Position numbers and translations under genes: made by a program
Shown: positions 12,896 to 23,411 of the stretch, one piece after another
Layout: each line of letters starts with the position of its first letter
Numbering within the stretch: position 1 is the stretch's first letter
Notes under the pieces: model-generated
The model's input: only the letters and a program-made list of their open reading frames with translations
Databases searched by the model: none
Told to the model about the DNA's origin: nothing
Assembly (NCBI GenBank): GCA_947683425.1
Contig: CANTUQ010000004.1
Span: 30,438,001 to 30,502,000 of the forward strand
Source of the DNA: Excoecaria cochinchinensis
Taxonomy: Eukaryota > Streptophyta > Magnoliopsida > Malpighiales > Euphorbiaceae
Direction: 5' to 3'
Length of the DNA: 64,000 nt

Positions 12896-13867
12896 CGTAA
12901 TTCACACTCTGTTGCCAAACACCTGCATCCCCTCTCACTCCCTTCTACTCCAAAACCAACAATCATGCATACAACTTCAAACCACTTATCATTTACACTC
13001 AAAACATGCTTATAATCATATTGCTATGAATTTACACTCAATAGAAATAATGAAATTGGCAAGTAGGCACAACTAAAGTAACAAACCCAAAAATTGCTCT
13101 AAAATCATACAATTATACTATACGACTTCCATATAACAAATGAATTCTAACATATCACACAAACATCAAAACTCAACTCAAAGCATGCATTTAAACATAC
13201 TTCTAACTCACATTTCCAGCAATTCAACACAAAAACTCAAAAATAACTCAATCAAATTACACAACTCCCAAACCTCTAAAAGCAACTTCCAATTCACTCT
13301 CCTTCAAGATTAGACCTTCTCTTTGCCCTTGTCTTGCCTCTTGTCTGGAGTTTCTTGCATAACCAAATAAATGTACACTCTTAGACTAAACCCAATTCAC
13401 GTTTAAAACTAAAAATAGAGGAAGAAAGGAGAAAGCAAAAAAATATTAGCTCAACTTACCTTGCTATTAGCCATAAAACCTCCTTAAATCCAACCCAAAA
13501 GCTCTTACAAAGACCACCGAAGAAGGAGGAGAAGCAAGCCATGAAATGAAGAAAAAAGAAAAAGAAGGAGAGGAAGAAAGGAAGCTTACGCAGGAAGATT
13601 TCTGCTTCCTTCTCTCTTCCTTTATTTCTTTTCTTCATTTATTGCTCCCAACCACTCAAGCCTTAGGTGTTCCTTGGCTTAATTCTCTTTAATATTTGGT
13701 TAAATATCCTTTTACTCACTTAACTTAATTCTTTCTTCTAAAACTTTAAATCCTTTTTCAATTTAGTCCTTAATTAATCCACTTTTATACTTGTCCAATT
13801 AGATTTATGCCCTTATCAATACAATAACTCTACAATTTCCTTCCAGGATCCTTTTTGGGTTGTTACA

Positions 13868-14038
13868 CTTGGACTTTGTACCTATAATTAACTGTTATTG
13901 TAATAACTACTGAGACATTGTAGTATTGTAAATGTACAGTAATGGAAAGTAATGAAATTTTATAAATTTGATTTGCAAAATTCATGTCTTTTTAGTGTAG
14001 CACTCTCTTATCCTCCTAGGGGTAATGTGGGAGTTACA
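13868..14038 (+). mobile_element. Divergent Tekay-type LTR, right part (family F)
   Basis: Continuation of the LTR at 10550-11521 after the nested solo LTR. It ends GGGAGTTACA at 14038 and is followed by a primer-binding-type sequence, which fixes the orientation and the 3' boundary. Confidence 0.75.
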
Positions 14039-14043
14039 TTTAG

Positions 14044-14055
14044 TGGTATCAAAGC
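14044..14055 (+). other. Primer binding site, initiator-Met tRNA type
   Basis: TGGTATCAAAGC lies 5 bp after the LTR end at 14038 and resembles the plant initiator-tRNA-Met site TGGTATCAGAGC. It shows that an internal region once followed to the right. Confidence 0.7.
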
Positions 14056-14063
14056 TAGAGTTT

Positions 14064-14137
14064 AGTCGGTTCTGGACAACTAGAGATTAGAAATGAGTTT
14101 AGTCGGTTCTGGACAACTAGAGATTAGAAATGAGTCT
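14064..14137 (+). repeat. Two tandem 37-bp leader repeats
   Basis: AGTCGGTTCTGGACAACTAG begins at 14064 and again at 14101, giving two nearly identical 37-bp copies directly after the primer site. The rest of the leader (to 14173) is interrupted by the Tat element starting at 14174 and probably resumes at 39061. Confidence 0.85.
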
Positions 14138-14173
14138 GTATAGTATTTTTGTTGGACAATACGGATACCCTTG

Positions 14174-14745
14174 TGTGACGCGCGCCGGATATCCCTCGGC
14201 CGCCCCTAATGACTGCCTGCTTGAAGGCGATCGGGCAATTGAGGGTCCGCTAACAGCTTGCAATAAATTGCAAGTGCATCTATGTTGGGCAACAAGGAAG
14301 TTTTATGGAGTTGCTACCCAATAGAACATTGGGAAAGTTTCTCTCGCCTCCGAGAGCCTAAGACTGCACTTAGTATCCATTTTGGGCCAACCAAAGGGGT
14401 CTTGGAGGGTGAACCTCTCGCCCTAAGGAGCCTAGGATTAACGCCAAAATCTCGTGACACAAGAGGTGTCTTGGAGGGTAAACCTCTCGCCTCTTTGACC
14501 CCAAAGACCAGAGATGGGTTCGGGACTTCTCATCTATTTCTACCTCGATTATTTTATGATCAAATTTTAATTATCATTAATACGCTCTCACTCCACACAA
14601 TGAAATTGATTAAAAGACGCATTTATTCACATTTTGGAAAGCAGTAAATGTACAAATAAATAGTGAAAGCAATAAATTACAATAATACAAGGAGCGAAAT
14701 ACAACTCCCTTTTATAAATGTGCGATACATACACAAATCGGGGCA
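14174..14745 (-). mobile_element. Truncated 3' LTR of the outer Tat element
   Basis: About 570 bp closely matching 37024-37605 (shared landmarks: CGCGCCGGATATCCCTC, CCAATAGAACATTGGGAAAG, CAAATCGGGGCATTGCTT). The right-hand LTR continues another 1.45 kb, but here the match stops at GGGCATTGCTT and pol sequence follows at once. A deletion has therefore removed the end of pol, the 3' untranslated region and the first part of this LTR. Confidence 0.85.
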
Positions 14746-16440
14746 TTGCTTGAACACTAAGTCCTCAGCGGATGCTTTCTCACTTCCCGAATGTCCTAGC
14801 TAACTTCTTCTGGTAGATCTGGTTATGATAATAAGCCTTCAGCCTACTCTCATCCAATCAGTTTAAGTGTTGCAGCCTCTGTCGTGCCCATTCAGCCTCC
14901 GAGATTTGGGCTTCCATGACTACTCTCAGTGATCGAAGCTCTATCTCAATTGGCAATACTGCTTCCGTCTCGTATACCAGAGAATATGGCATGGCGCCCG
15001 TAGATGTCCTTACCGTTGTCCTGTATCCCCACAGTGCAAAGGGTAGCTTCTCTGCCCAGTCTTTGTAAGTTTGGACCATCTTGGATAGGATCTTTTTCAT
15101 ATTTTTATTAGCGGCCTCTGCTGCCCCATTAGCTTGTGGTCGGTAGGGAGAAGATTTATGGTGCTTGATACCATACTTCTCAAGGAGCTTCCCAGTTTCC
15201 CCCATGAACTGCACCCTGTTGTCAGACACTATGTGGTGAGGGAGGCCATATCTGCAGATCAGATTTCTCTCTATGAACTTGGCCATATCCCTCGTGTCAA
15301 TCTTTTTGAAGGATTCTGCCTCTACCTATTTGGTAAAATAGTCAATTGTGACTATGATGTATCTGTGCCCATTGGATGCCGTAGGGCGAATCTCTCCAAT
15401 GATATCTATTCCCCAAGCAGCGAAAGGCTGAGGCAACGTCAGGTTGTGTAGCTCTGATACTGGCAGATGTCTCAAGTCTGCGTATTGTTGGCACAACTGG
15501 CATTGCTTGACATATTTCGAGCAGTCATTGTCCATGGTATGCCAATAGAAGCCTTGTCTCATGATCTTCTTTGCCAGAGTCAAACCGTTCATGTGAGCCC
15601 CACAGACGCCGGTATGGGTCTCCTCCATCACCTTGCGGGCTTCTTTTTCATTCAAGCAACTGAGCTGAATCCCGTCTGCCTGTCTTTTGGACAACACTCC
15701 TTCCAAGGATATGAACTGAGCAGATAGTTTTCGGATCATCCTCTGGTCTTTCTCGGTAGCTTCCTCTGGAAACTTATTATTTTCCAAATAATTCATAATG
15801 TCAAAGTACCATGGTTTTCCATCCGCCACTTCTACTTCCATTACTGGCTTGATCTCAAAGCTGGGCTTCTCAGAACTCGAAATCAGCACTGGCTTCATAG
15901 CTACCACTTCAGGATTATCCCATATCGACACTAGGGTTGCCAACGCATTAGCTAGACGATTCTCATCTCTTGGCACGAAGTGGAAAGTGCAGGTTTCAAA
16001 CTGCCCACGTGCCTCTTTCAAATATTCAACATAGGGTACCAGCCGCTCTTCCTTTACAGCCCACTCACCTCGGATCTGGTTAATCACCAAGGATGAGTCA
16101 CCAAAGACTTCTACATTCTTTTCCCCCAAAGCAGCTAGAGCCTCCAACCCGAAAGTGCATGCTTCATATTCGGCTTCATTGTTGGTTGCTTTGTACCTCA
16201 GTTTCTTGGCTAGAGGGAGTTTCTCATTATCTGGGGTTGTCAAAATAATTCCAACTCTGGCCCCTCTGTTATTCACTGCCCCGTCGAAATGTAACTGCCA
16301 TCCTTGGATAGAGATCGCGATTATGCTTTCATCAGGAAAGGTGAACTCGGGAGTGTCTCCTTGAATAGGATGCTCAGCAAGAAATTCGGCTACGGCTCGC
16401 CCCTTAATAGTTTTACGGGTGATGTATTCAACATCAAACT
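14746..16440 (-). pseudogene. Outer Tat element: second RNase H and integrase
   Basis: The minus-strand reading begins with EFDVEYITRKTIKGRAVAEF after a stop at 16442-16444. It then shows the second RNase H (HFDGAVNNRGARVGI, NNEAEYEAC, VFGDSSLVINQ, NRLANALATL: the four acidic positions D, E, D, and N/D-containing helix). Integrase follows: a zinc-binding H-H-C-C region (ETHTGVCGAH ... CQLCQQYADL), then the catalytic D in WGIDIIGEI, D in IVSDN and E in QANGAAEAANK. A TAG replaces Trp after IDYFTK (about 15326), a stop follows RLQHLN (about 14858), and another follows ARTFGK. The reading ends at the deletion junction near 14746. Integrase would have inserted the cDNA; this copy cannot make it in one piece. 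Confidence 0.88.
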
Positions 16441-16441
16441 C

Positions 16442-17690
16442 CTATAGCAAAAGCAACCACCTCCCCATCTTACCAAGCAAAGACGGCGCTTCTTGCAAAT
16501 ATCTCAACGGATTCTGCTTGGCCACTGCCTGAACTTTGTATGAGTGGAAGTAATGTCTCAGTTTCTTTGATGCCCAAATCACTGCGAGGCATATTTTCTC
16601 TACTTCAGTATATTTTATCTCAAAAGCCAGGAACTTCTTGCTGAGGTAATAAACTGCGAATTCCACTCCAAACTCATCCTCCTGAGCCATCATGGCGCCC
16701 ACAGAACTGCCTTCCACTGCCAGATGCAGGATAAGCGGTTTGACTGGTTGCGGCGGCCTTAACACTGGCGGATTCAACAGATATTCCCTGATGTTTTCAA
16801 AGGCTTTCTGGTAGTCTTCGTTCCAGACCACAGGCTGATCCTTTCTAAGCAGTTTAAAGATAGGCTCGCATATCAAAGTGAGCTTGGCAATGCATCGGCT
16901 GACGTACTGCAGCTTGCCCAGGAAGCTCCTTACATCCTTTTCCTTTTGCGGTACGAGCATCTCTCTGATGGCCTTCACCTTGTCTGGGTCAATTTCTATT
17001 CCCCTCTAGCTGACGACATGTCCCAACAGTTTTCCTGAAGTCACTCCGAAAATGCATTTCTTAGGGTTAAGTCGCAGATTGTACTTATCAATCCTGGTGA
17101 AGAACTTCTCTAGAGCTTCAAAGTGGCCCTCTCTAGTGGCTGATTTGACCATCATGTCATCCACATACACCTCTACCTCCTTGTGGATCAGGTCGCTTAG
17201 AATCTTGGTCGCCATCCTGTGGTATGTGGCTCCTACATTTTTCAGGCCAAAAGGCATGACTCGGTAGGCATAGGTCCCCCACTCTGTGATGAAAGCGGTC
17301 TTAACCCAGTCAGCTATCTTGTTCAGGATCTGGTTGTAGCCCACATAACCGTCTCCAAAGTTGTATATCGCGCAGTTGGTGGCACTGTCTATCAACACAT
17401 CAATGTGGGGTAGTGGAAAATTATCTTTAGGGCAAGCCTTGTTTAGATCTCGATAATCCACACATACCCTGACCTTCCCATTTTTCTTCGCTACAGGGAC
17501 CACGTTTGCCAACCATGTAGGATACTGCACTTCAACAAGGAACTTGGCCTCAATCTGTTGCCGAATCTCCTCCTTGACCTTGTCTGCCCATTCTGGCCTG
17601 AGCCGTTCAACTTCTGCTTTACGGGCTTATAATCTGGATAAGTTGGGATGGCATGTTCTGCTACGTCTCGGTCAATCCCTGGCATGTCCT
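16442..17690 (-). pseudogene. Outer Tat element: reverse transcriptase and first RNase H
   Basis: RT motifs on the minus strand: VCVDYRDLNKACPKDNFPLP, MPFGLKNVGATYHRM and the catalytic YVDDMMVKS. The thumb/connection follows (GKLLGHVVS, then FLGKLQYVSRCIAKL), and then the first RNase H (VGAMMAQEDEFGVEFAVYYL, YFHSYKVQAVAKQNPLRYLQ). Lesions: a 2-bp deletion near 17615 after PVKQKLN, a TAG for Gln after HVVS (17006-17008) and a TAG at 16442-16444. This copy keeps the roughly 145-residue RT-RNase H stretch that the young element (19740-35029) has lost, so it is the local reference for that rearrangement. Confidence 0.88.
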
Positions 17691-17697
17691 CATAGGT

Positions 17698-19739
17698 CTA
17701 GGCAAATACTTTTTCATGTTTTCTTATTATTCTCTCAAATTTTTCTCTCTCATCAGTAGTTATATTTGATGCTATTAGAATTTCTTTTAGATTTTCCGAG
17801 GTTCCAAGATTAAAAGACATTGTATCAGTAGAATCAATATCAAAAATTGATGGGATATGATCATGTTCATGCATGTTGAAATCATTAAAAACATCGCACA
17901 AGAGAAATCATTGGCCTTATTAATAATATTATAATTGTCATTTACATCATAGAAAAGTTCTGGAATAAAAAGACAATCTAAGCTAGAGTCTTCTTCTGCC
18001 TCCCTAGAGGTTGATGCTGCTGCAGCTTGCTCATCGGCTTCTCGATTCAGCAGAGGCCCTTCAGGTATGTCTGAGGAAATCTTTAAATCCCCCATCTTCA
18101 GTTCTATTTCTGCCATATTCTCTTTTCCTTTCAGCCTGGCAAACAACATCTTCTCGGTGACAACCTCTTCGGGCTCGCATCTGTCCCCAGCAATGCATTG
18201 AGTCAAGACCTCTTCATCCTAGAAGCTCTCAGCGGTCTTGATAACCCCGACATCCCAGTCAAATACATCGCTGAAAATCTCAAATCCGGGGATAATTCTC
18301 CCATTCACCCACTGCGGCTCATCTTCACCAGTATAAGCGCATACTAAGGATGCGGGCATAATGCTTTCTGAAATGTGAGGGATCTTATCTGCCTTCTTCT
18401 TCTTGCCAAAATCGCCTCTGTACCCCAGACCCTTTCGGTTCTTCTGACCTCGAGTGGTGATCGCAATTTGCATCCCCTGAGAGTTTCTACCCAAACCGGC
18501 CCCAGGGAGATAGTGCTTCTTTTTCATCATATTAACCACAGGGTTGTCCACTGACCCGTGCTCTTCTCCTATCATTGACACGTGGAAGCCGCTAAAGGGC
18601 TGATTAGCAATTTCAAGAGCTAACACCTGATTCTCTCTGGCCGCCTTAATAGTTATCACCTCCCCTTCGTGCGGGAACTTTATCATTTGGCGGAGCGTGG
18701 ATGGTACTCCTCCTAATCTGTGAAACCAAGGCCTTCCAAGTAGGGCTGAGAAATTAGCTGGGATGGGCAGAACCACGAACTCTACTTCTACCTCAATGGG
18801 TCCCGTCTTGACCGGGGTCTTGAACGTTCTCGAGGCTTGCCTTCTTTAATTATCATAGGCTGTAATCATCAAGTCTGATTCCCGGAGCATGTCCTCACTC
18901 AATCCAAAAGGCTGAAGGGCTATCAGAGGGCAAATATTGATAGAAGATCCATCATCTACCATAACGCAAGCGGTGTGCTTATCGTTAATCTGTACTTTGA
19001 TGTACAGAGGTCGGTTATGATCGCGGCCCTCGACCGGCAGGTCGACATCGGAAAAAACCAATCTCTCGCCCGATCCTCCTTTAACTAGACCCAAAAGCTC
19101 TGATGGGGAAATTGTGGTGGCAACAGTGGACTCAGTCAAAACCTCTACCACTTTCTGCCTATGAGAAGGGGACTATCTTAAAAGATCCCAGATGGATATT
19201 TGAGCTACGGTCTTCTTCAACTGCTTAACAATCTGGTTCTCCTCTGGCTCTTTTTCCGTTGATGGTTGCGCTGGTTCCGGTACCCCTGTAATCTCAGGGA
19301 CCACTCTCCCAATTCTTGTCACAGCCCCTACCTCTTCTTCATCCTCATCAGATCTCCATAAGTCAGAGTTCATCTCTCCTCCCTCTTCGGCCTCTCCACC
19401 GCTCTCACTGCTTGACCAACAATCAATGGTTGCCACTACTGCTCTTTCCTCTCTATCCTCAGAAGAAATAACAGCAATACTCTCGCTCCCATATAAATCC
19501 TGCAGCACGTACCACTCTAGCAAGCTGGATCCGACCATAAACACTGGTGGTGGCACGGCATTATAACCAGGCTTCTTCTTATCTTCCCTCTTCTCATCGT
19601 CGAAAATCTGCTTTTCATCAATCAGATCTTGAATAGAGTGCCTCAGCGCCTTACACTTGCCTGTTTGATGGCCTGTGTTCTGATGAAATGCACAGTATTC
19701 ATTGTCCTTATGACCTGGCTTCCCTTGTGTCATAGCAGG
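17698..19739 (-). pseudogene. Outer Tat element: end of Gag, protease, G-patch-like segment, linker
   Basis: The minus strand from 19739 continues the gag interrupted by the nested element. It opens with MTQGKPGHKDNEYCAFHQ and the zinc knuckle C-x2-H-x4-H-x4-C (CAFHQNTGHQTGKC). An acidic linker follows, then a stop where the young copy has Gln (near 19170). Protease reads RPLYIKVQINDKHTACVMVD with DDGSSINICPL as the aspartic active site, then GRPWFHRLGGVPSTL. After it, the glycine-rich LPGAGLGRNSQGMQIAI...GLGYRGD resembles a G-patch. Further lesions are a TAA after ITAYDN (near 18846), TAG for Trp after AESF (near 18219), a frameshift near 17900 and TAG for Trp after KHEKVFA (near 17698). Confidence 0.85.
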
Positions 19740-19964
19740 TGTAGACACCGGGTCCCGAGGCGGTCCAAGATCAGGATTACCCGATGATGAGATAGAAGAC
19801 CGATTTTCGGCAAGAAATGTGAGAATCGATCGTTCCCTTGTCAAAGGTGTGTTTTTCGGAAAATAATTAAAAAATATATATTTTTGGGGAAATTAAAATT
19901 AAGATAAAATAATATATTAATTTTGTTTCAAAATTAAAAATTTTTTTTAAAAAAAAAAAAAAAA

Positions 19965-20400
19965 GAGTCGCGAAGGCCGCCTGCGGCAGCGCGGGGCCAC
20001 CTGCGCGGCAGGCTGCCCCAGCGCGCAGGGACGCCTGCGCAGCAGGCCGCCCAGCGCGCAGGGGCGCCTGCGCAGCAGGCCGCCCAGCGCGCAGGGGCGC
20101 CTGCGCGCAAGGCAGGCGCCTCGCGCGCAGGCCCCCTGCGCGCGAGGCAAGGGGCCTCGCGCGCAGCCCCTGCGCGCAAGGCGGGGGGCGCCGCGCGCCC
20201 CCCCTGCGCGCGAGGCAGGGGGCGCCGCGCGCCCCCCCTGTGCGCGGGGCATGCTGCCTCGCGCGCACCCCCCTGCGCGCGAGGCAGCTGCCTCGCGCGA
20301 CCCGCCTGCGCGAGGCAGGCTGCGCGCAGCAGACTGCCGCGCGCGGTGCCAGGGCACCACGCGCAGGCTGCCGCGCGCCCTTGGCTCCTCCGCGCGACCT
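19965..20400. repeat. GC-rich imperfect tandem/inverted repeat block in 5' LTR
   Basis: About 435 bp of nearly pure G+C made of variants of CTGCGCGCGAGGCAGGGGGC and GCGCAGGGGCGCCTGCGC. It stands in an LTR otherwise rich in A+T, directly after a homopolymer A run. Many units are self-complementary (for example GCGCAGG/CCTGCGC). Compared with the 3' LTR block, unit number and order differ slightly. Open frames across it (Ala/Arg/Gly-rich on both strands) are a by-product of the lack of A/T and so of stop codons. Confidence 0.9.
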
Positions 20401-21257
20401 GTTTCGCCTGTCCGTTTTTTTCGCTATTTTCAGTCTGATTTTCTGTTTTTTTCAGTTTTCATTGTTTCACCATTTTATATTATTTTAGATTAACTAAAAA
20501 TGAAAGTTTTTTTGTCCCTTGCCATTTTTGGCCAAGACAGGATTAAATGGGGATTTTCCCCTCATTTGTGAAGAGGGCAGATTGAATTCAATTTTTTCTT
20601 AGCTTTTCCTCTCTACCTTTTTCCACTCTCCAGGAAGCTTTTCTTGCTTCTGAGAAACTCTTCAAAAATCTTCAAGTTTTCTTCTAAAATCTTAGTTTTG
20701 CCATTACAAAATATTTAATCTTGGGTTGATTTGAGCAAGAAAAATTAATTTTCTTTGTTCCTTCATCCCACAAAAAATATTTCCCTTAAGATAATTTGCT
20801 TAGAACACAGATTTTACATTGACTTTGAATATTATTCCCATAAAAAATCCGACAAGGAAATCGATCAAGGCATCCTATTTCCAATCTCAAAAATTCTGAG
20901 GGTAAACGTTTTTGGACCCGTTCTCATTCATATTTTTTGTATATTATTTATTTTGTCAATATCATTTTTGCTATCATTATTCTTATTATTCGTTTCCAGC
21001 ACTTTAATATGTTGATACTACCATTAATGCATTATTCAGTTGCTTTGATTTGATTTTTATGCTCATTCCCATTATTATTATTATTGGTTGGTTAATGTGA
21101 ATATTGTTAGGTTGTGTCGTTTCCACTGTTGTGCATATTCTTTCATCATTCATTTTCCCTATTTTCATATATTGTTATCATCATGCTTTTATCTAACTTC
21201 CTATTTTATTATTGTTATCATTTAGTATTTTGAATTACTATCCTATTATTAAACTTT

Positions 21258-21306
<49 letters not shown>
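21258..21306 (+). repeat. (TTA)n microsatellite in 5' LTR
   Basis: About 16 uninterrupted TTA/ATT units. The same run is in the 3' LTR (about 33665-33713) and, inverted and expanded, at 28040-28272. Confidence 0.95.
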
Positions 21307-21308
<2 letters not shown>

Positions 21309-22623
21309 TGGTTGCCGTTAATATTCCATTATTATTATTTTTATTATTATTATTTAATTCTCTATTTTACTATTATTACTATGTATTTATTTACTAGTAT
21401 TATTCTGTTTTTTTAGTATTATTAATACTATTATTATTAACTAATTATTTAGTTGGCATTGCTATCATTGTTGTTATTATTATATTTTGCATTTGCTTGA
21501 TTAATTTACTTTGGATATTTACTAATATTTTTGATGTTAATTTTTGTATGAGTTTTAATTTGAGTCGGGCTATGTGAGTGCCCCGCGACTCCCCGGATGG
21601 GTCGCGACGCGTGGACGGACACTCCGGTTTGGTGAGATCCCTCCAACTCCCCCCTTTTCTATGTGTTATGTGCTTATTTGTAAACATTAATTTTATTTGT
21701 GCACGCGTGCGATAAAAAATCACAAAAATGCTTTTACTATTAAATCGGGATTTTTATCAATAAATTGGGACCAATGTCCCCTTTTTAGCCCAATAATAAA
21801 ATTATCACAATCAAAACGAAGAGTCAATTTTCAATAAAATGGGATCACTCATCCCGGTTTTTCCAATTCGAACAATCAAAATGACTCCTCGAACCCTCTT
21901 TAAATTAAAACGAAGGAACCAATGTTCCTAAATTTTGAACAAGTGCGAAGGAACCAATGTTCCTAAAATAATGTCCCGATTTATGCATGTCTTTTTATTT
22001 CGATCTTGTGTGAGTGTTTAAAATTCAAGTCCATTTCTTTTTGGGCCCTTGTAATTAATTTTGGGGCAACTTTATTCATTTTTGGGGACTGTATTCTGTC
22101 CCATTTATAGCTTTAGTTCCTTTCGATGGGGGTTGTATTCTACCCCTATTTCTCTTGTAATTGCGTGCTTGCGTGTTTACCGCTTTCATTTATCGCTTTC
22201 TCTATCTATTGCTTTATCGCTTTCATTTACTTCTTTTATGTGCTTTTAATGCGCTATTTAATTAAATGCATCGCTCGCGTGAGATGAGAGATATAATTTT
22301 AAGAATTTAAAAACCCATTTATAATTAACCAAAGCATAAATAAGAGGGAAGTTCCGGACACCATATCTCTGGTTTAGACCAATAGAGGTGAGAAACCTTT
22401 TCCCAATTTCTTGCAAATTGGGTGGCGACTCCAAATACCTCAAAGGTGCCTTTAGGCGTCAATAGGCTAGGTTATTCTCCCCAATGTTCTATTGGGAGGG
22501 ATACACCGATGATGTCTCATGGCGCCCATGATCAAAAGACGCGAACCTTCATACCTCGAATCCTAAAGCGGATTCAAAGAGAGGGCCCTTGCTGGGTTGT
22601 TTCGGGTTCGGCGCGCGTCACAG

Positions 22624-22641
22624 TGGCGACTCCGCTGGGGA
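22624..22641 (+). other. Primer binding site of inner Tat element
   Basis: TGGCGACTCCGCTGGGGA begins 1 bp after the LTR end. The outer Tat copy has the same site with one difference (TGGCGACTCCACTGGGGA). The family form is generally attributed to a tRNA-Arg primer; the tRNA assignment is from memory of related Tat/Ogre elements. Confidence 0.8.
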
Positions 22642-23389
22642 CTTAGTGTTTGAGACTTCACTCCAAAAGTGCTTTGGTTAAAATTTATAATTGGGTTTTT
22701 GAAACTTAAAATTCTATCTCTTTTCAAAAAAATTGCATCATATCATTTTAGAGCCTTAGACTTACGCTAGTTGGTCCCTATCTTACCCCGATGCGTTCCC
22801 GAAGCATGACCCTACTTTCACTCATTGTAGGGAAGTGTTAAGGATAATCACCAACCCAAGCCTTGTACCTTTTGGTATATCAAAATGGAGACCCAATCGG
22901 TCGTTATGCTTGTGATGAGCTAGACCCGTTGGCGCGAACCATGCTTGGGTAGCCTAAAGAAAATCACCCTGACTAAAGCCCATGTAATGGCAAATAGAAA
23001 CTTCCCTAGGTGGTATGCTCCTTAATACGATGCTTGTGATATGGGTCGTCACGTATTAAACAAAATCAACCAATTTAAGTGGTCTTTTATCAAAGGCTTT
23101 CATGCCCCGGTAAGCCCACCTTAACTTGATTGAATTGTCCAAATACGTAAATGGCCAAAACTCATACGCGTGTACATTAGACTAGAGCTGTTATGCTGCC
23201 GGCTTTTCGCCGTGCCCTTTGCGCATTCATAGGGTCCCCTGTTGACCCATGAACTAAGCCCACCTAGGAAAGAGACCACATTGCCCCGTGTGTGGGAGTA
23301 ATAAGGTTGGAAGGGTCTGTTTGCTTGCATGTGGTTGTGGATGTTGCATCAGCACGGCCATGCATTCTTAATGCCATCCATGCATCATG
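22642..23389 (+). other. 5' leader of inner Tat element, probably containing an intron
   Basis: About 750 bp between primer site and gag with no long reading frame. It is related to the outer element's leader at 36312-37004 (for example GAAAAGCCGGCAGCAT on the plus strand there and its reverse complement near 23194 here). A branch-point and acceptor set lies at its end (see next entry). No conserved donor could be chosen by eye. Confidence 0.6.
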
Positions 23390-23411
23390 CTAACGAATTA
23401 GATTTTTTCAG
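23390..23411 (+). promoter_or_regulatory. Putative intron branch point and 3' splice acceptor before gag
   Basis: CTAAC is followed by a pyrimidine run and TTTTTTCAG, the plant branch-point/acceptor arrangement. The outer Tat copy keeps CTAAC and a pyrimidine tract ending CTGCAG at the same place (36300-36320, minus strand) although the sequence between has changed. The codons immediately after it are conserved between copies although no ATG precedes them. Confidence 0.55.

Larger units (their letters stand above)
11522..13867 (-). mobile_element. Solo LTR, Tekay-type, with TSD CTTGG
   Basis: A 2,346-bp unit starting TGTAACACCCC and ending TTGTTACA on the plus strand. Flanks are identical 5-bp duplications: CTTGG at 11517-11521 and at 13868-13872. 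Orientation is minus, because the reverse complement carries the ordered Tekay-type landmarks (CCCC-hairpin-hairpin-AGGT near 11848-11886, terminal GGGGTGTTACA). Between about 12575 and 12895 it holds a cluster of short inverted repeats built on TCGCGCTCGCGA and TGTCGCGCTAGCGACAG. No internal region is present, so this is a solo LTR nested in the plus-strand LTR that ends at 14038. Confidence 0.88.
19740..22622 (+). mobile_element. 5' LTR of inner Tat element
   Basis: 2,883 bp, TGTAGACACC...GCGTCACA. It holds, in order, an A-run (about 19949-19964), a GC-rich repeat block (about 19965-20400), a T-rich stretch, a TTA microsatellite (about 21258-21306), a TGGGTCGCGACGCGTGG block near 21598-21614 and a short inverted repeat, CCAATGTTCTATTGG (22481-22495). 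It would supply promoter and polyadenylation functions, but the exact sites cannot be assigned by eye. At two positions where the LTRs differ (ACTCCGGTTTGG near 21622 and CCTTTTTAGCCC near 21780) it agrees with the inverted copy inside RT. Confidence 0.9.

Noticed and set aside
19867..20493. Several overlapping Ala/Arg/Gly-rich frames on both strands
   Set aside because: The block is almost pure GC and so lacks stop codons. The same frames recur in the 3' LTR (32272-32900). No protein family is recognisable.
21212..21397. Ile-rich small frame with hydrophobic stretch
   Set aside because: It is a translation of the TTA microsatellite and nearby T-rich DNA, repeated in the other LTR.
23100..23115. 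GGTAAGC at 23107 as the donor of the Tat leader intron
   Set aside because: The outer copy has GGCAGGG at the same place, and the phase from the nearby ATG does not fit the conserved exon. No donor is assigned.
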